The notes under the pieces were generated by a model that had not been told where the DNA came from, searched no databases, and was given only the letters and a program-made list of their open reading frames with translations. DNA of 64,000 bases from Deltaproteobacteria bacterium. Lineage in GTDB: Bacteria; Myxococcota; Myxococcia; Myxococcales; SZAS-1. The stretch's first letter is position 1, and each line of letters begins with the position of its first letter. Position numbers and translations under genes: made by a program. The stretch is taken from the NCBI GenBank assembly GCA_018266075.1, contig JAFEBB010000028.1:1-64000 (forward strand), written 5' to 3'. Positions 43,238 through 51,026 of this stretch are shown here, in pieces.

Positions 43238-44422
43238 ATGCACGAGAACTTCCTCTTTACGTCCGAGTCGGTCACCGAGGGTCACCCCGACAAGATCTGC
43301 GACCAGATCTCCGACGGCATCCTCGACGCGCTCATCGCCAAGGATCCCGAGGCCCGCGTGGCCGTGGAGACGCTGGTCAAGACCGGCCTGGCCATCGTGG
43401 CCGGCGAGGTGACCACCAACGCCTGGGTGGACATCCCCAAGATCATCCGCGGCACCATCACCAAGATTGGCTACACCGACTCGGCGATGGGCTACGACGG
43501 CAACACCTGCGGCGTCATGGTGGCCATCGAGGGCCAGAGCCAGGACATCGCCCGGGGCGTCGACTCGTCGGCCAAGAAGGAGCAGGGCGCCGGCGACCAG
43601 GGAATGATGTTCGGCTACGCGTGCAACGAGACCGACACGCTCATGCCCGCGCCCATCTACTACGCGCAGCAGCTGACCAAGAAGCTGGCCGAGGTCCGCA
43701 AGGCGAAGAAGCTCCCCTTCCTGCGCCCCGACGGCAAGAGCCAGGTGACGGTGCAGTACGAGGGCGGCAAGCCGGTGCGCATCGACACCGTGGTGGTCTC
43801 CACCCAGCACGCCGAGGAGGCCAGCAACAAGGCCATCCACGCGGGCGTGATGGACGAGGTGATCCTCAAGGCGCTGCCCAAGAAGCTCATCGACAAGAAG
43901 ACCAAGTTCTTCATCAACCCCACCGGCCGCTTCGTCATCGGTGGCCCCATGGGTGACTCGGGCGTGACCGGCCGCAAGATCATCGTCGACACCTACGGCG
44001 GCATGGGCCGTCACGGCGGCGGCGCGTTCAGCGGCAAGGATCCGAGCAAGGTGGACCGCTCGGCGGCGTACATGTGCCGCTACATCGCCAAGAACGTGGT
44101 GGCGGCGGGCCTGGCCAAGCGCTGCGAGGTGCAGGTGGCCTACGCCATCGGCGTGGCGGATCCGGTGAGCGTGCTCGTGGACACCTTCGGCACGGGCGTG
44201 GTGAGCGAGGAGAAGATCGCGCGCGCGGTGCGCCAGACGTTCGGCCTCAAGCCGCGCGAGATCACCGAGCAGCTCGACCTGCTCAAGCCCATCTACCAGA
44301 AGACCGCGGCCTACGGTCACTTCGGCCGGAACGAGAAGGAGTTCACCTGGGAGCGCGCGGACCGCAAGGACGCCCTCCGCGACGCCGCCGGCGCGAGGAA
44401 CCTTCACGTGGTGAACGGCTAA
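43238..44422 (+). CDS. metK: S-adenosylmethionine synthetase
   Basis: The 394-residue cytoplasmic enzyme makes SAM from methionine and ATP. The family marks are all present: [20 protein letters not shown] at the start, [45 protein letters not shown], the P-loop-like [39 protein letters not shown] and [20 protein letters not shown] precedes the ATG. It is a single-gene unit with its own promoter and a strong terminator. SAM made here would feed RsmH and the other methyltransferases of the window. Confidence 0.97.
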   Translation: MHENFLFTSESVTEGHPDKICDQISDGILDALIAKDPEARVAVETLVKTGLAIVAGEVTTNAWVDIPKIIRGTITKIGYTDSAMGYDGNTCGVMVAIEGQSQDIARGVDSSAKKEQGAGDQGMMFGYACNETDTLMPAPIYYAQQLTKKLAEVRKAKKLPFLRPDGKSQVTVQYEGGKPVRIDTVVVSTQHAEEASNKAIHAGVMDEVILKALPKKLIDKKTKFFINPTGRFVIGGPMGDSGVTGRKIIVDTYGGMGRHGGGAFSGKDPSKVDRSAAYMCRYIAKNVVAAGLAKRCEVQVAYAIGVADPVSVLVDTFGTGVVSEEKIARAVRQTFGLKPREITEQLDLLKPIYQKTAAYGHFGRNEKEFTWERADRKDALRDAAGARNLHVVNG

Positions 44423-44445
44423 GAGCTACAGATATATCGAGATAG

Positions 44446-44485
44446 TGCGAAGGGCTCCCGGAGTGGTCGGGGGCCCTTTCGCTTT
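44446..44485 (+). terminator. metK terminator
   Basis: GCGAAGGGCTCCCGG pairs with CGGGGGCCCTTTCGC across a 6-nt loop (with one bulge), followed by TTTGG. It starts 24 bp after the metK stop. A TATCGAGATA motif (44435-44444) stands just before it. Confidence 0.65.
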
Positions 44486-44493
44486 GGTCGCCA

Positions 44494-44635
44494 GGCTTCC
44501 CCCGGCACGCTCCGTGACGAGGTGCCTGGGGAACCGTGACGGTGACGGGTGAATGGGAAACGGGCCGTTCACCGTTTACCAGTCACTGTGACCGTTCCCA
44601 AAGTACGCGCGGGCCCGGACATCCCAGGGAAAGCC
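44494..44635. repeat. long palindromic element, copy 1
   Basis: Inner arms of about 36 nt (built of GGGAACCGTGACGGTGAC and its near-complement GTCACTGTGACCGTTCCC) meet at GGGCCG. An outer pair (GGCTTCCCCC and CAGGGAAAGCC) lies 25-30 nt further out. The same architecture recurs at 54671-54818 with different inner bases. It fills the gap between the convergent genes metK and phhA. Confidence 0.65.
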
Positions 44636-44654
44636 GTGCACCCTCGGGGCCGCG

Positions 44655-45512
44655 TCAACCGGCCTTCAGCGAGTCCAGGTAGTCCACCGCGCGCTTCGCG
44701 AACTGCGCGAACGGCTCGTTCACCACGTACAGCACGTCCTGGTAGCGGGTGGGATCGTACGCGCGACCGCCCATGTCGTCCCAGTCGATGGGCCGCAGCT
44801 CGGCGTCGCGCACGTAGCGGCCCAGCTCGCCAAAGCTCGAGAGCAGCCCCGCGCCGTACGCCTGCGGCTCGCCGCCCTCCATCACCACGCCGAACTCCAT
44901 GGTGTACCAGTACATCCGACCGACCTTCTCGAGGTCCGCGTCGCTCACCCGCGCCGCCGCCCGCCCGAAGGCCTGGTTCAGCGACGCGAAGATCGGGTGC
45001 CCGAGGGTCGCGGCGTGGCCCACCAGCTCGTGCACCACGTCGGGCTCGGGCGTGTAGAGGGGCACGCTGGGGTGCCGCATGTACTGCGTGGACAAGAACA
45101 CGCTCTTGCCCATGAAGCCCAGGAACGTGCGGTGCGACACCAGCCCGGCCACCGGCAGCATGGCGAAGCCGCTCGCGCGCTGGAGCAGGGTGTTCACATC
45201 GCGGAGCTGGGGCACGCTCTGGCGGTCCACCGGCACCGACTCCAGCGCCTCGTGGTACGCCCTCGCCGCCCGCTTCTGGTGCAGCGGCGCCAGCTCGCGC
45301 CACACCGTGCGCCACACCTCCTGCTCGGCGGGCAGGTACTCCACCAGAGGCGCGGGCGTGCCCTCCACGTAGTTCAGCGCGAGCTTGGCGATGGCGTTGC
45401 GGCGCGCGCGGTAGGCGGCGTCGCGGAACCCCGGGTGATCCGGATCCAGCTGGACGATGTCGTCCTGGCTGGTCATCGCCTCGCGCGAGGGCGTGGGGTT
45501 CAGCTGGACCAA
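44655..45512 (-). CDS. phhA: phenylalanine 4-hydroxylase
   Basis: The 285-residue iron- and pterin-dependent aromatic amino acid hydroxylase converts Phe to Tyr. The metal-binding core is clear: VVHELVGHAATLGHPIF (two His of the 2-His-1-Glu triad) and YWYTMEFGVV (the Glu). DVNTLLQRASGFAMLPVAG and SHRTFLGFMG belong to the family as well. I prefer a TTG start at 45512, placed 6 nt after a perfect AGGAG. The first ATG (45476) has a ribosome site too close to it. It lies in its own unit between metK and a response regulator gene. No pterin dehydratase (phhB) is nearby. Confidence 0.9.
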   Translation of the reverse strand: MVQLNPTPSREAMTSQDDIVQLDPDHPGFRDAAYRARRNAIAKLALNYVEGTPAPLVEYLPAEQEVWRTVWRELAPLHQKRAARAYHEALESVPVDRQSVPQLRDVNTLLQRASGFAMLPVAGLVSHRTFLGFMGKSVFLSTQYMRHPSVPLYTPEPDVVHELVGHAATLGHPIFASLNQAFGRAAARVSDADLEKVGRMYWYTMEFGVVMEGGEPQAYGAGLLSSFGELGRYVRDAELRPIDWDDMGGRAYDPTRYQDVLYVVNEPFAQFAKRAVDYLDSLKAG

Positions 45513-45646
45513 GGCGCACTCCTGAAAAACAGCAGGGCGAACGTATAGACGCTCCCGCCTACAAAAGTAACCCCTGAGCTCCTTCGAATCGATGACGCGC
45601 AACGCCAATTCCGACCGGCCGCGTCAGCGAAGCCGCTCCTAGAAAA

Positions 45647-45664
45647 GACATATCTAGATATGTC
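45647..45664. promoter_or_regulatory. 18-bp AT-rich palindrome upstream of phhA
   Basis: GACATATCTAGATATGTC is a perfect palindrome, AT-rich against a very GC-rich background. It lies 135 bp before the phhA start and overlaps the last two bases of the response regulator gene. It may be an operator for phhA. A related TATCTCGATA core occurs before murF and after metK. Confidence 0.4.
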
Positions 45665-47321
45665 ACTCGTGAAGGCGGATCACCTGGCGGCGAACCATGT
45701 CCCGCAGGGTCTCGATGACCTCGATGGGGTTCAGGGTGCTCTCCGCGAGGATGAGCTTGGGGGTCTTGCCCTGGCGGATGAAGTGCGCCACCTCGCGGCC
45801 GAAGGGCGGGCAGAAGCGCTCGTAGAGGGTGAACGCGGCGCCGTCCACCTCCACCGCGGCGGCCCTCACCAGGAGCGTCTCCATGGCGTTGGCGTCCTCG
45901 AGGCTGGCGGTGATGGCGATCTTGTCCAGCAGCGGCACCAGCGGCTCGGGCAAGAGGTTCTTCGACTGCGGCAGCTGGTTGGGCAGGAACTGCGCGTCCC
46001 CGTCGCGCAGGCGGACCAGCAGCGGCAGGGCCTGCTCACCGGAGAAGCGCTTGCCGGCCTGCTGCGCCGCCACGAAGGTGGCCATCCCGCGCTGGAGGCC
46101 CACGTTGTAGACGCCCATGCCGTCGGCGAGGGCCACGGTGCCCGTGCGCCCGGCCGTCGCGAGCTGGCCCATCAGCCAGCGCACCCCGAGCTGCTCGATG
46201 CGGCCGTGCACGCCCTGCCCCGCGGAGATGGCGGCCTTGGTCTGGTCGCGGGGCTCGAGGGCCACGCGCACCCGGCGGGCGAGCACGTCCATCTTGCTGG
46301 CCTTGGCGAGGTAGTCCTGGGCGCCGGCGCCCACCGCGCGCAAGCTCTCGCGGTAGTCGTCCTGCGCGGAGAGGAACACCACCGGCGTCTCCGCCACGCG
46401 CACGTCGGTGCGGATCTTGCGGAGCAGCCCCCAGCCGTCGAGGTGGGGCATGTTCAGGTCGGCGACCACGATGTCCGGCCGGCCGGCGACGCAGGCGTCG
46501 AAGCCCTGGAGCCCGTCGCTCGCGGTGGCCACCTGGAACCCGGCGCGGGTGAGGAAGGCGCTGAAGAGCTTCAGGAGATCCGGCTCGTCGTCGACGAGGA
46601 GGCACTTGAGCGGCGCGCCGGTCGGTGCGGCGGGCGCCACCGGCTCGTCCGCGACCTCGATCTCCATGTCCACTTCGAGCTCCAGGGTCTCGGGCCGGGC
46701 CTCGTTGGGGCCGGTGATGGCACTTTGGGGCGGACGGAACGTCGCCTCGGGCGTGCCGACGAGCGCCTCGAGCGCGGCCTCGCCGGAGAGCGCGTCGCAG
46801 CGGGCGGAGACGAGCTTGCCTTTGTCGAAACGGGCGACGGCGGTGGGCTCACCGGTGGTCAGCTCGGTGGTGAGCCCCAGCCGAGCCATCACCGCCACCA
46901 GGCGCTCGGCCGCGGGCGGGGCAAACGGCGCGCCCGGCGAGGCGCGGAGGCTTCCCAGCGCCAGCACCGCCTTGAGCTCCACCTCCGGACGCAGCGGGCG
47001 GTTCACGTAGTCGGCAGCGCCGGCGCGCAGGGCCTCGAGCAGCTCCTCGCCCTTTGGTGCCGAGGTCATGAGCACCACCGGCAGGTGCAGGGTGCGTGGA
47101 TCGCGGGCGAGCGCGCGCACGACCTCCAGGCCGCTCTTGTCCCCGAGGCTGCTGGACACCAGCACCACGTTGGGCGTGAAGCGCACCACGCCGGCCGCAG
47201 CTCCCGTCGGATCGGCCACCGCGCCCACGGCGACCCCGTAGGCCTGCAGCTGCGCCGCCAACATGCGCACCGCCTCGCGATCGGTGTCGACGATGAGCAG
47301 GCGGATCTGGGTGGTGAGCAT
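45663..47321 (-). CDS. double-receiver response regulator with DUF4388/PATAN-like domain
   Basis: The 552-residue cytoplasmic protein starts at the ATG at 47321 (MLTTQIRLLIVDTD). The N-terminal receiver (about 7-125) has Ser where the phospho-Asp should be (VVLVSSSLG) and Arg for the conserved Lys region (YVNRPL), so it is a pseudo-receiver. A Pro/Ala linker and a part of unknown fold follow. The second receiver (about 215-335) is canonical: CLLVDDEPDLLKLF, VVADLNMPHLDGW, VVFLSAQ and YLAKASK. The last 200 residues look like the DUF4388/PATAN regions of myxobacterial regulators (GTVALADGMGVYNVGLQRG). There is no DNA-binding domain, so output is by protein contact. No kinase is adjacent. Confidence 0.8.
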   Translation of the reverse strand: MLTTQIRLLIVDTDREAVRMLAAQLQAYGVAVGAVADPTGAAAGVVRFTPNVVLVSSSLGDKSGLEVVRALARDPRTLHLPVVLMTSAPKGEELLEALRAGAADYVNRPLRPEVELKAVLALGSLRASPGAPFAPPAAERLVAVMARLGLTTELTTGEPTAVARFDKGKLVSARCDALSGEAALEALVGTPEATFRPPQSAITGPNEARPETLELEVDMEIEVADEPVAPAAPTGAPLKCLLVDDEPDLLKLFSAFLTRAGFQVATASDGLQGFDACVAGRPDIVVADLNMPHLDGWGLLRKIRTDVRVAETPVVFLSAQDDYRESLRAVGAGAQDYLAKASKMDVLARRVRVALEPRDQTKAAISAGQGVHGRIEQLGVRWLMGQLATAGRTGTVALADGMGVYNVGLQRGMATFVAAQQAGKRFSGEQALPLLVRLRDGDAQFLPNQLPQSKNLLPEPLVPLLDKIAITASLEDANAMETLLVRAAAVEVDGAAFTLYERFCPPFGREVAHFIRQGKTPKLILAESTLNPIEVIETLRDMVRRQVIRLHE

Positions 47322-47464
47322 GGTGGCCACAAGAATAGACCGACGCGCGCCCGGCGTCCGCGCTATCGGGCCCACCCGGCGAGGGGTTTTGACACCCCTC
47401 AAAAGCCGCTTCTAGATTGCCACCCGCCCAGGCAAGCTGCCTGACAGGTTCACCGGGAGAGAAC

Positions 47465-48331
47465 GTGCTCGCCAAGTGCTCGCGCTGCAGCCAGACCTTC
47501 CAGACCGACCGCTATGGCGAGCAGTTCTGCCCCTTCTGCGGCGCGCAGGTGATGATCGCCGCCCCCGCCGGGGCCGCTGCCGTTCCGGGTGCGCCCGGTG
47601 CGCCGGCCGCGACGGGCGCGCTCCCGCCGCCGGGTGCAGCAGGCGCTGCGCCGGGCGAGCCGCACGAGGCGCCCGTCGACAACCCCAACGCCAACGGCGG
47701 CTGGTTCAACGCCGCGATGGCCACCTGGAAGCAGAGCGTCTTCGACCCGAACAAGTTCTTCCAGGGCCTCAAGCCCGGCCCCGACGCCGGCGGAGCGGTG
47801 GGCTACGCCTGCGCCGTGCTCGCGGTGGGCGGGCTCCTCGCGGGCATCATGGGCGTGCTCCAGAGCTTGGCCCAGCGGGCGCAGATGGAGCAGCTCCACG
47901 AGCAGCTGAGCCAGATGCCTCCCGAGGCGCGCCAGTTCATGGACGCCTTCATGAAGCTCGCCGAGCCCGGCATCGGCACGGTGCTCCTCACGCCGGTGAT
48001 GAGCGTGATCGGCTTCTTCATCACTGCGGGCCTGCTGCACGTGGCCCTGATGATCGTGGGCGGCAACAAGCACGGCTTCACCGCCACCCTGCGCGCGGTG
48101 GGCTACGCCCAGGGCCCGGTGCTCTTCAACGTGGTGCCCTTCTGCGGCGGGATGGCGGCGTGGATCTGGGTGCTGGTGCTCACCGTGATGGCCATGGCCG
48201 GCGTGCACGGGATCAGCATCGGCCGCTCCATCGGCGCGTACGCGGTGATGTTCTTCGGGCTGTGCTGCCTCTGCATCCTGCCGGTGTCGGCGCTGGTGGG
48301 CGCGGGCATGGCCAGCGCGCTGAGCCACTAG
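47465..48331 (+). CDS. zinc-ribbon YIP1-family membrane protein
   Basis: The 288-residue protein starts at GTG 47465, behind GGGAGAG. It opens with a zinc ribbon, CSRCSQTF then CPFCGAQ. An Ala/Pro/Gly linker leads to a membrane domain of about five helices from residue 115 on (AVGYACAVLAVGGLLAGIMG, GTVLLTPVMSVIGFFITAG, AAWIWVLVLTVMAMAGVHGI). This fits the YIP1 family often found with N-terminal zinc ribbons in myxobacteria. It may bind proteins or sense stress at the inner membrane. It is followed 8 bp later by the DUF2752 gene, so the three genes to plsY form one operon. Confidence 0.8.
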   Translation: MLAKCSRCSQTFQTDRYGEQFCPFCGAQVMIAAPAGAAAVPGAPGAPAATGALPPPGAAGAAPGEPHEAPVDNPNANGGWFNAAMATWKQSVFDPNKFFQGLKPGPDAGGAVGYACAVLAVGGLLAGIMGVLQSLAQRAQMEQLHEQLSQMPPEARQFMDAFMKLAEPGIGTVLLTPVMSVIGFFITAGLLHVALMIVGGNKHGFTATLRAVGYAQGPVLFNVVPFCGGMAAWIWVLVLTVMAMAGVHGISIGRSIGAYAVMFFGLCCLCILPVSALVGAGMASALSH

Positions 48332-48339
48332 GGAGAATC

Positions 48340-48768
48340 GTGACGGCCCGGCTCACCTTCCAGCGGCCCGCAACGCGGTTCACGCTGCTCTCCATCTACG
48401 GGCTCATCGCGGCCTTCGGGCTGCTGGTGGCGCGCTTCATTCCCATCGCCAAGCTGATGCAGCCGTGGTGGGGCTGTCCCTTGCGGCGGACGACGGGCAT
48501 TCCCTGTCTGGCCTGCGGGCTCACCCGCGCCTTCGATTGGGAGGCGCACGGGCACTTCGCGCGCGCCTTCGCGCTCACGCCGCTGGGCGCGATGGCGCCA
48601 GTGGTCTCGGCGATCGTGGCCGCGTGGGGAATCGCGGTGCTCGCGGTGCGCGCGCCGCAGCCCGACGTGCACCTCGACGCGCGCGACTGGCGCATCATCC
48701 GCTGGGCCCTGCTCGTCTCCGTGGTGGGGAACTGGGTGTACATGGTGCTGACCCGGAAGCCGACGTGA
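48340..48768 (+). CDS. DUF2752 membrane protein
   Basis: The 142-residue protein has three hydrophobic segments and the DUF2752 signature CPLRRTTGIPCLACGLTRAF, whose three cysteines may bind a metal or heme. GTG at 48340 follows GGGAGA. The function of the family is unknown; its genes are scattered and often next to lipid or membrane genes. Here it overlaps the plsY start by 4 bp (GTGA), so translation of the two is coupled. Confidence 0.8.
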   Translation: MTARLTFQRPATRFTLLSIYGLIAAFGLLVARFIPIAKLMQPWWGCPLRRTTGIPCLACGLTRAFDWEAHGHFARAFALTPLGAMAPVVSAIVAAWGIAVLAVRAPQPDVHLDARDWRIIRWALLVSVVGNWVYMVLTRKPT

Positions 48769-49352
48769 GCGGCGTCGACGCGGCGCTGATTCTGGGCGCG
48801 TACCTCCTCGGCGCGATCCCCTTCGGGCTGGTGCTGGGCAAGGCGCTGGGTGGCGTCGACGTGCGCGCGGCGGGCTCGGGCAACATCGGCGCCACCAACG
48901 TCGCACGCACCGCGGGCAAGAAGATCGGCGCGCTGGTGCTGCTCCTCGACGCCCTCAAGGCCCTGCTGCCGGTGCTGCTCGCGAAGAAGCTCTTCCCCGA
49001 CGACGTCGTCTTGCACGCAGCGGTGGGCGCGGCCGCGGTGCTGGGCCACGTGTTTCCGATATATCTCAAATTCCGCGGCGGCAAGGGCGTGGCCAGCGCC
49101 ATGGGCGCGCTGCTCGGGCTGGCCCCGCTGGCGACGCTGGGCGCGCTCGTCTTGTTCGGGATCGTCTACGCGGCCACGCGGCTGGTGAGCCTCGGCTCGC
49201 TGCTCGGCGCGGCGCTGACGGTGGTGCTCACCTTCGCGCTCGGCTATCCGCGGCCGTACGCGTATTGCGCGCTGGGCATCGCGCTGCTCATCGTGGTGCG
49301 GCACCAGGGCAACATCGCGCGGATGCTGCGGGGCAACGAGAACAAGCTCTAG
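48765..49352 (+). CDS. plsY: glycerol-3-phosphate acyltransferase
   Basis: The 195-residue inner-membrane enzyme moves the acyl chain from acyl-phosphate to glycerol-3-phosphate, the first step of phospholipid synthesis. Signatures: LGAIPFGLVLGKALGGVDVR, GSGNIGATNVART, LLDALKALLPVLLAKK and LKFRGGKGVASAMG (the catalytic KFRGGKG loop). About six membrane segments. The start is GTG, overlapping the DUF2752 stop. It ends 4 bp inside the convergent rqcH gene. Confidence 0.94.
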   Translation: MSGVDAALILGAYLLGAIPFGLVLGKALGGVDVRAAGSGNIGATNVARTAGKKIGALVLLLDALKALLPVLLAKKLFPDDVVLHAAVGAAAVLGHVFPIYLKFRGGKGVASAMGALLGLAPLATLGALVLFGIVYAATRLVSLGSLLGAALTVVLTFALGYPRPYAYCALGIALLIVVRHQGNIARMLRGNENKL

Positions 49353-50779
49353 CTCTCCGCGGTCGCGAGCAGCCGCGCGATGCGCTCGGGCTCCACCACG
49401 TACACCAGCGTCTTCTCCTGGCTGTAGATGACCTGCCCGGGCGCGGCGTCGCGCGGCTTGCGCAGGTACTTGGCCGGCAGGTAGCTCACCTCGGCGCGCG
49501 GCTCGCCCTTGGCGTCGCTGAAGTGCAGCGCGAGCGCGCAGGCGTCGAGGAGCACCTCGGGCTTCACCTGCTCGCGCTTCTCCAGGGGCACGACCACGTG
49601 CGCGCCCTTGCGACCGCGCGCGTGCAGCCAGAGGTCGTGCGGCCGCGCGACCTTGAAGGTGAGGAAGTCGTTCTCCGCGGAGCCCTTGCCAACCAGGATG
49701 CGCGCGCCGCCTTCGGCGCGGAACTCGCGGAACGGCTTGCGCGCCTCGGGCTCGCCCTTGCGCGACGGCGCGAGCTTCTCCGGCACGCGCAGCGCGCGCT
49801 CGCGGAGCGCGTCGTCGTCCAGCGCGGCGAGCGAGGCCAGCTCCTGCTGGAGCTGCTCGACCTCGCGCTGGAGCTGCACCAGCCGCTCGCCCGCGCGCGC
49901 GGCGCCCTGCTGCAGCCTCCGGTACTGGCGGAAGTGCCAGGCGAGGTTGTCGGCCGGCGAGAGCTCGGGCTTGAGCGCGATGGTCACCTGCCGCGGCTCG
50001 CCGCTCGAGTAGTCCGTGAGCGCGACCTCTCTCGCGCCGCGCTTCACCTGGTGCAGCGAGCTCTTGAGCAGCTCGCCCGCCACCCGGTGCGCCTCCGCTG
50101 CCTCGCCGCGCGCGGCCTCGACGGCGACCTTCTTCACCGTGCGCTGCGTCCGCTCCAGCTTCGTGCGCAGCGGACGCTCGATGCGTGCGCGCAGCGCCGC
50201 GCGATCCAGCTCGCGATCTTTTTCCGCGTACGCGGCTTCGATTTGAGTCGAGAGCGCGAAGTCCGGCCCGGGCGCAAAGCGGCTGCGCGCGGTCTTCGCC
50301 GGCGGCTCCGACGCGGGCGGCACGTACGGCCTCCCCGGCGCCAGCGCGCGCACCTGCGAGAGGTTCGGCCCCGCGAGCGCGAGCAGGTTCCCATTCGCCG
50401 CGAGCAGGAAGAGATTCCCGTGACGCCCGGTGAGCTCGGCCACCACGCGCCGCTCGCCCTCGTCGTCGGCGAAGCGCAGGCTCACCACGCGATCGCCGGG
50501 CGCGAGCTCGAGCGCCGCGAGCTTCTTGCCCACCAGGTGCGCGCGAGCCTGCTGCTGGAACGCGAGCGGCTCCGCGGGCGACGGCGGACGCGCGCCGGCG
50601 AGGTGCATGCGGGTGCGGCCGGGCTCGGCGTCGAGTCGGAGCAGATGCGTGCGGCCCGGCACGCGCAGCTCGAGCAGCAGCACGCGCTCGCGCGGGGCGT
50701 ACGCCTGCTGCACCACCGCGCCCACGAGCGCAGCGAGCTCGTGGACGACGTCTGCCAATTCTTCGACGGACAGGCTCAT
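49349..50779 (-). CDS. rqcH: NFACT-family ribosome quality control protein RqcH
   Basis: The 476-residue Rqc2/RqcH homologue in bacteria adds C-terminal Ala tails to nascent chains stuck on 50S subunits. The N-terminal NFACT-N part (RVLLLELRVPGRTHLLRLD, PAEPLAFQQQARAHLVGKKL) is followed by HhH and coiled-coil regions (VQLQREVEQLQQELASLAAL). The C-terminal NFACT-R domain has ILVGKGSAENDFLTFKVARP, then HDLWLHARGRKGAHVVVP. The DLWLHARG block is the family hallmark. It is read toward plsY with a 4-bp overlap of the stops. The lysine-rich microprotein gene lies 72 bp upstream on the same strand. Confidence 0.9.
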   Translation of the reverse strand: MSLSVEELADVVHELAALVGAVVQQAYAPRERVLLLELRVPGRTHLLRLDAEPGRTRMHLAGARPPSPAEPLAFQQQARAHLVGKKLAALELAPGDRVVSLRFADDEGERRVVAELTGRHGNLFLLAANGNLLALAGPNLSQVRALAPGRPYVPPASEPPAKTARSRFAPGPDFALSTQIEAAYAEKDRELDRAALRARIERPLRTKLERTQRTVKKVAVEAARGEAAEAHRVAGELLKSSLHQVKRGAREVALTDYSSGEPRQVTIALKPELSPADNLAWHFRQYRRLQQGAARAGERLVQLQREVEQLQQELASLAALDDDALRERALRVPEKLAPSRKGEPEARKPFREFRAEGGARILVGKGSAENDFLTFKVARPHDLWLHARGRKGAHVVVPLEKREQVKPEVLLDACALALHFSDAKGEPRAEVSYLPAKYLRKPRDAAPGQVIYSQEKTLVYVVEPERIARLLATAES

Positions 50780-50851
50780 GGGCGCTCAGAAATGCAGCGG
50801 CCCGCCGCTCGGAGGAGCGCGGGCCGCGGCACTACAGCGGGACGACGCGAG

Positions 50852-50938
50852 CTACTTCTTCTTGCCCTTGCTCGCGCCCTTCTTGGCGGTCTTCTTGGCG
50901 GCGGTCTTCTTCTTCGTCGTCTTCCGCTTGGCGGCCAT
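50852..50938 (-). CDS. 28-residue lysine-rich microprotein
   Basis: MAAKRKTTKKKTAAKKTAKK followed by GASKGKKK: half the residues are Lys, with repeats of the AAKK/TAKK type found in histone H1-like tails. A textbook AAGGAGGG ribosome site stands 5 nt before the ATG, strong evidence that this tiny gene is translated. It should bind DNA or RNA, perhaps as a nucleoid or ribosome factor. It precedes rqcH in the same direction (72-bp gap) and could share its transcript. Confidence 0.65.
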   Translation of the reverse strand: MAAKRKTTKKKTAAKKTAKKGASKGKKK

Positions 50939-51026
50939 CGTTTCCCTCCTTGGGAAATTTTCGTGTTCAGCGACGCGGTGAGCTTATGGACTTCTTTTTT
51001 TGTTCGTCAAGAGAGTGGTTCGACGA

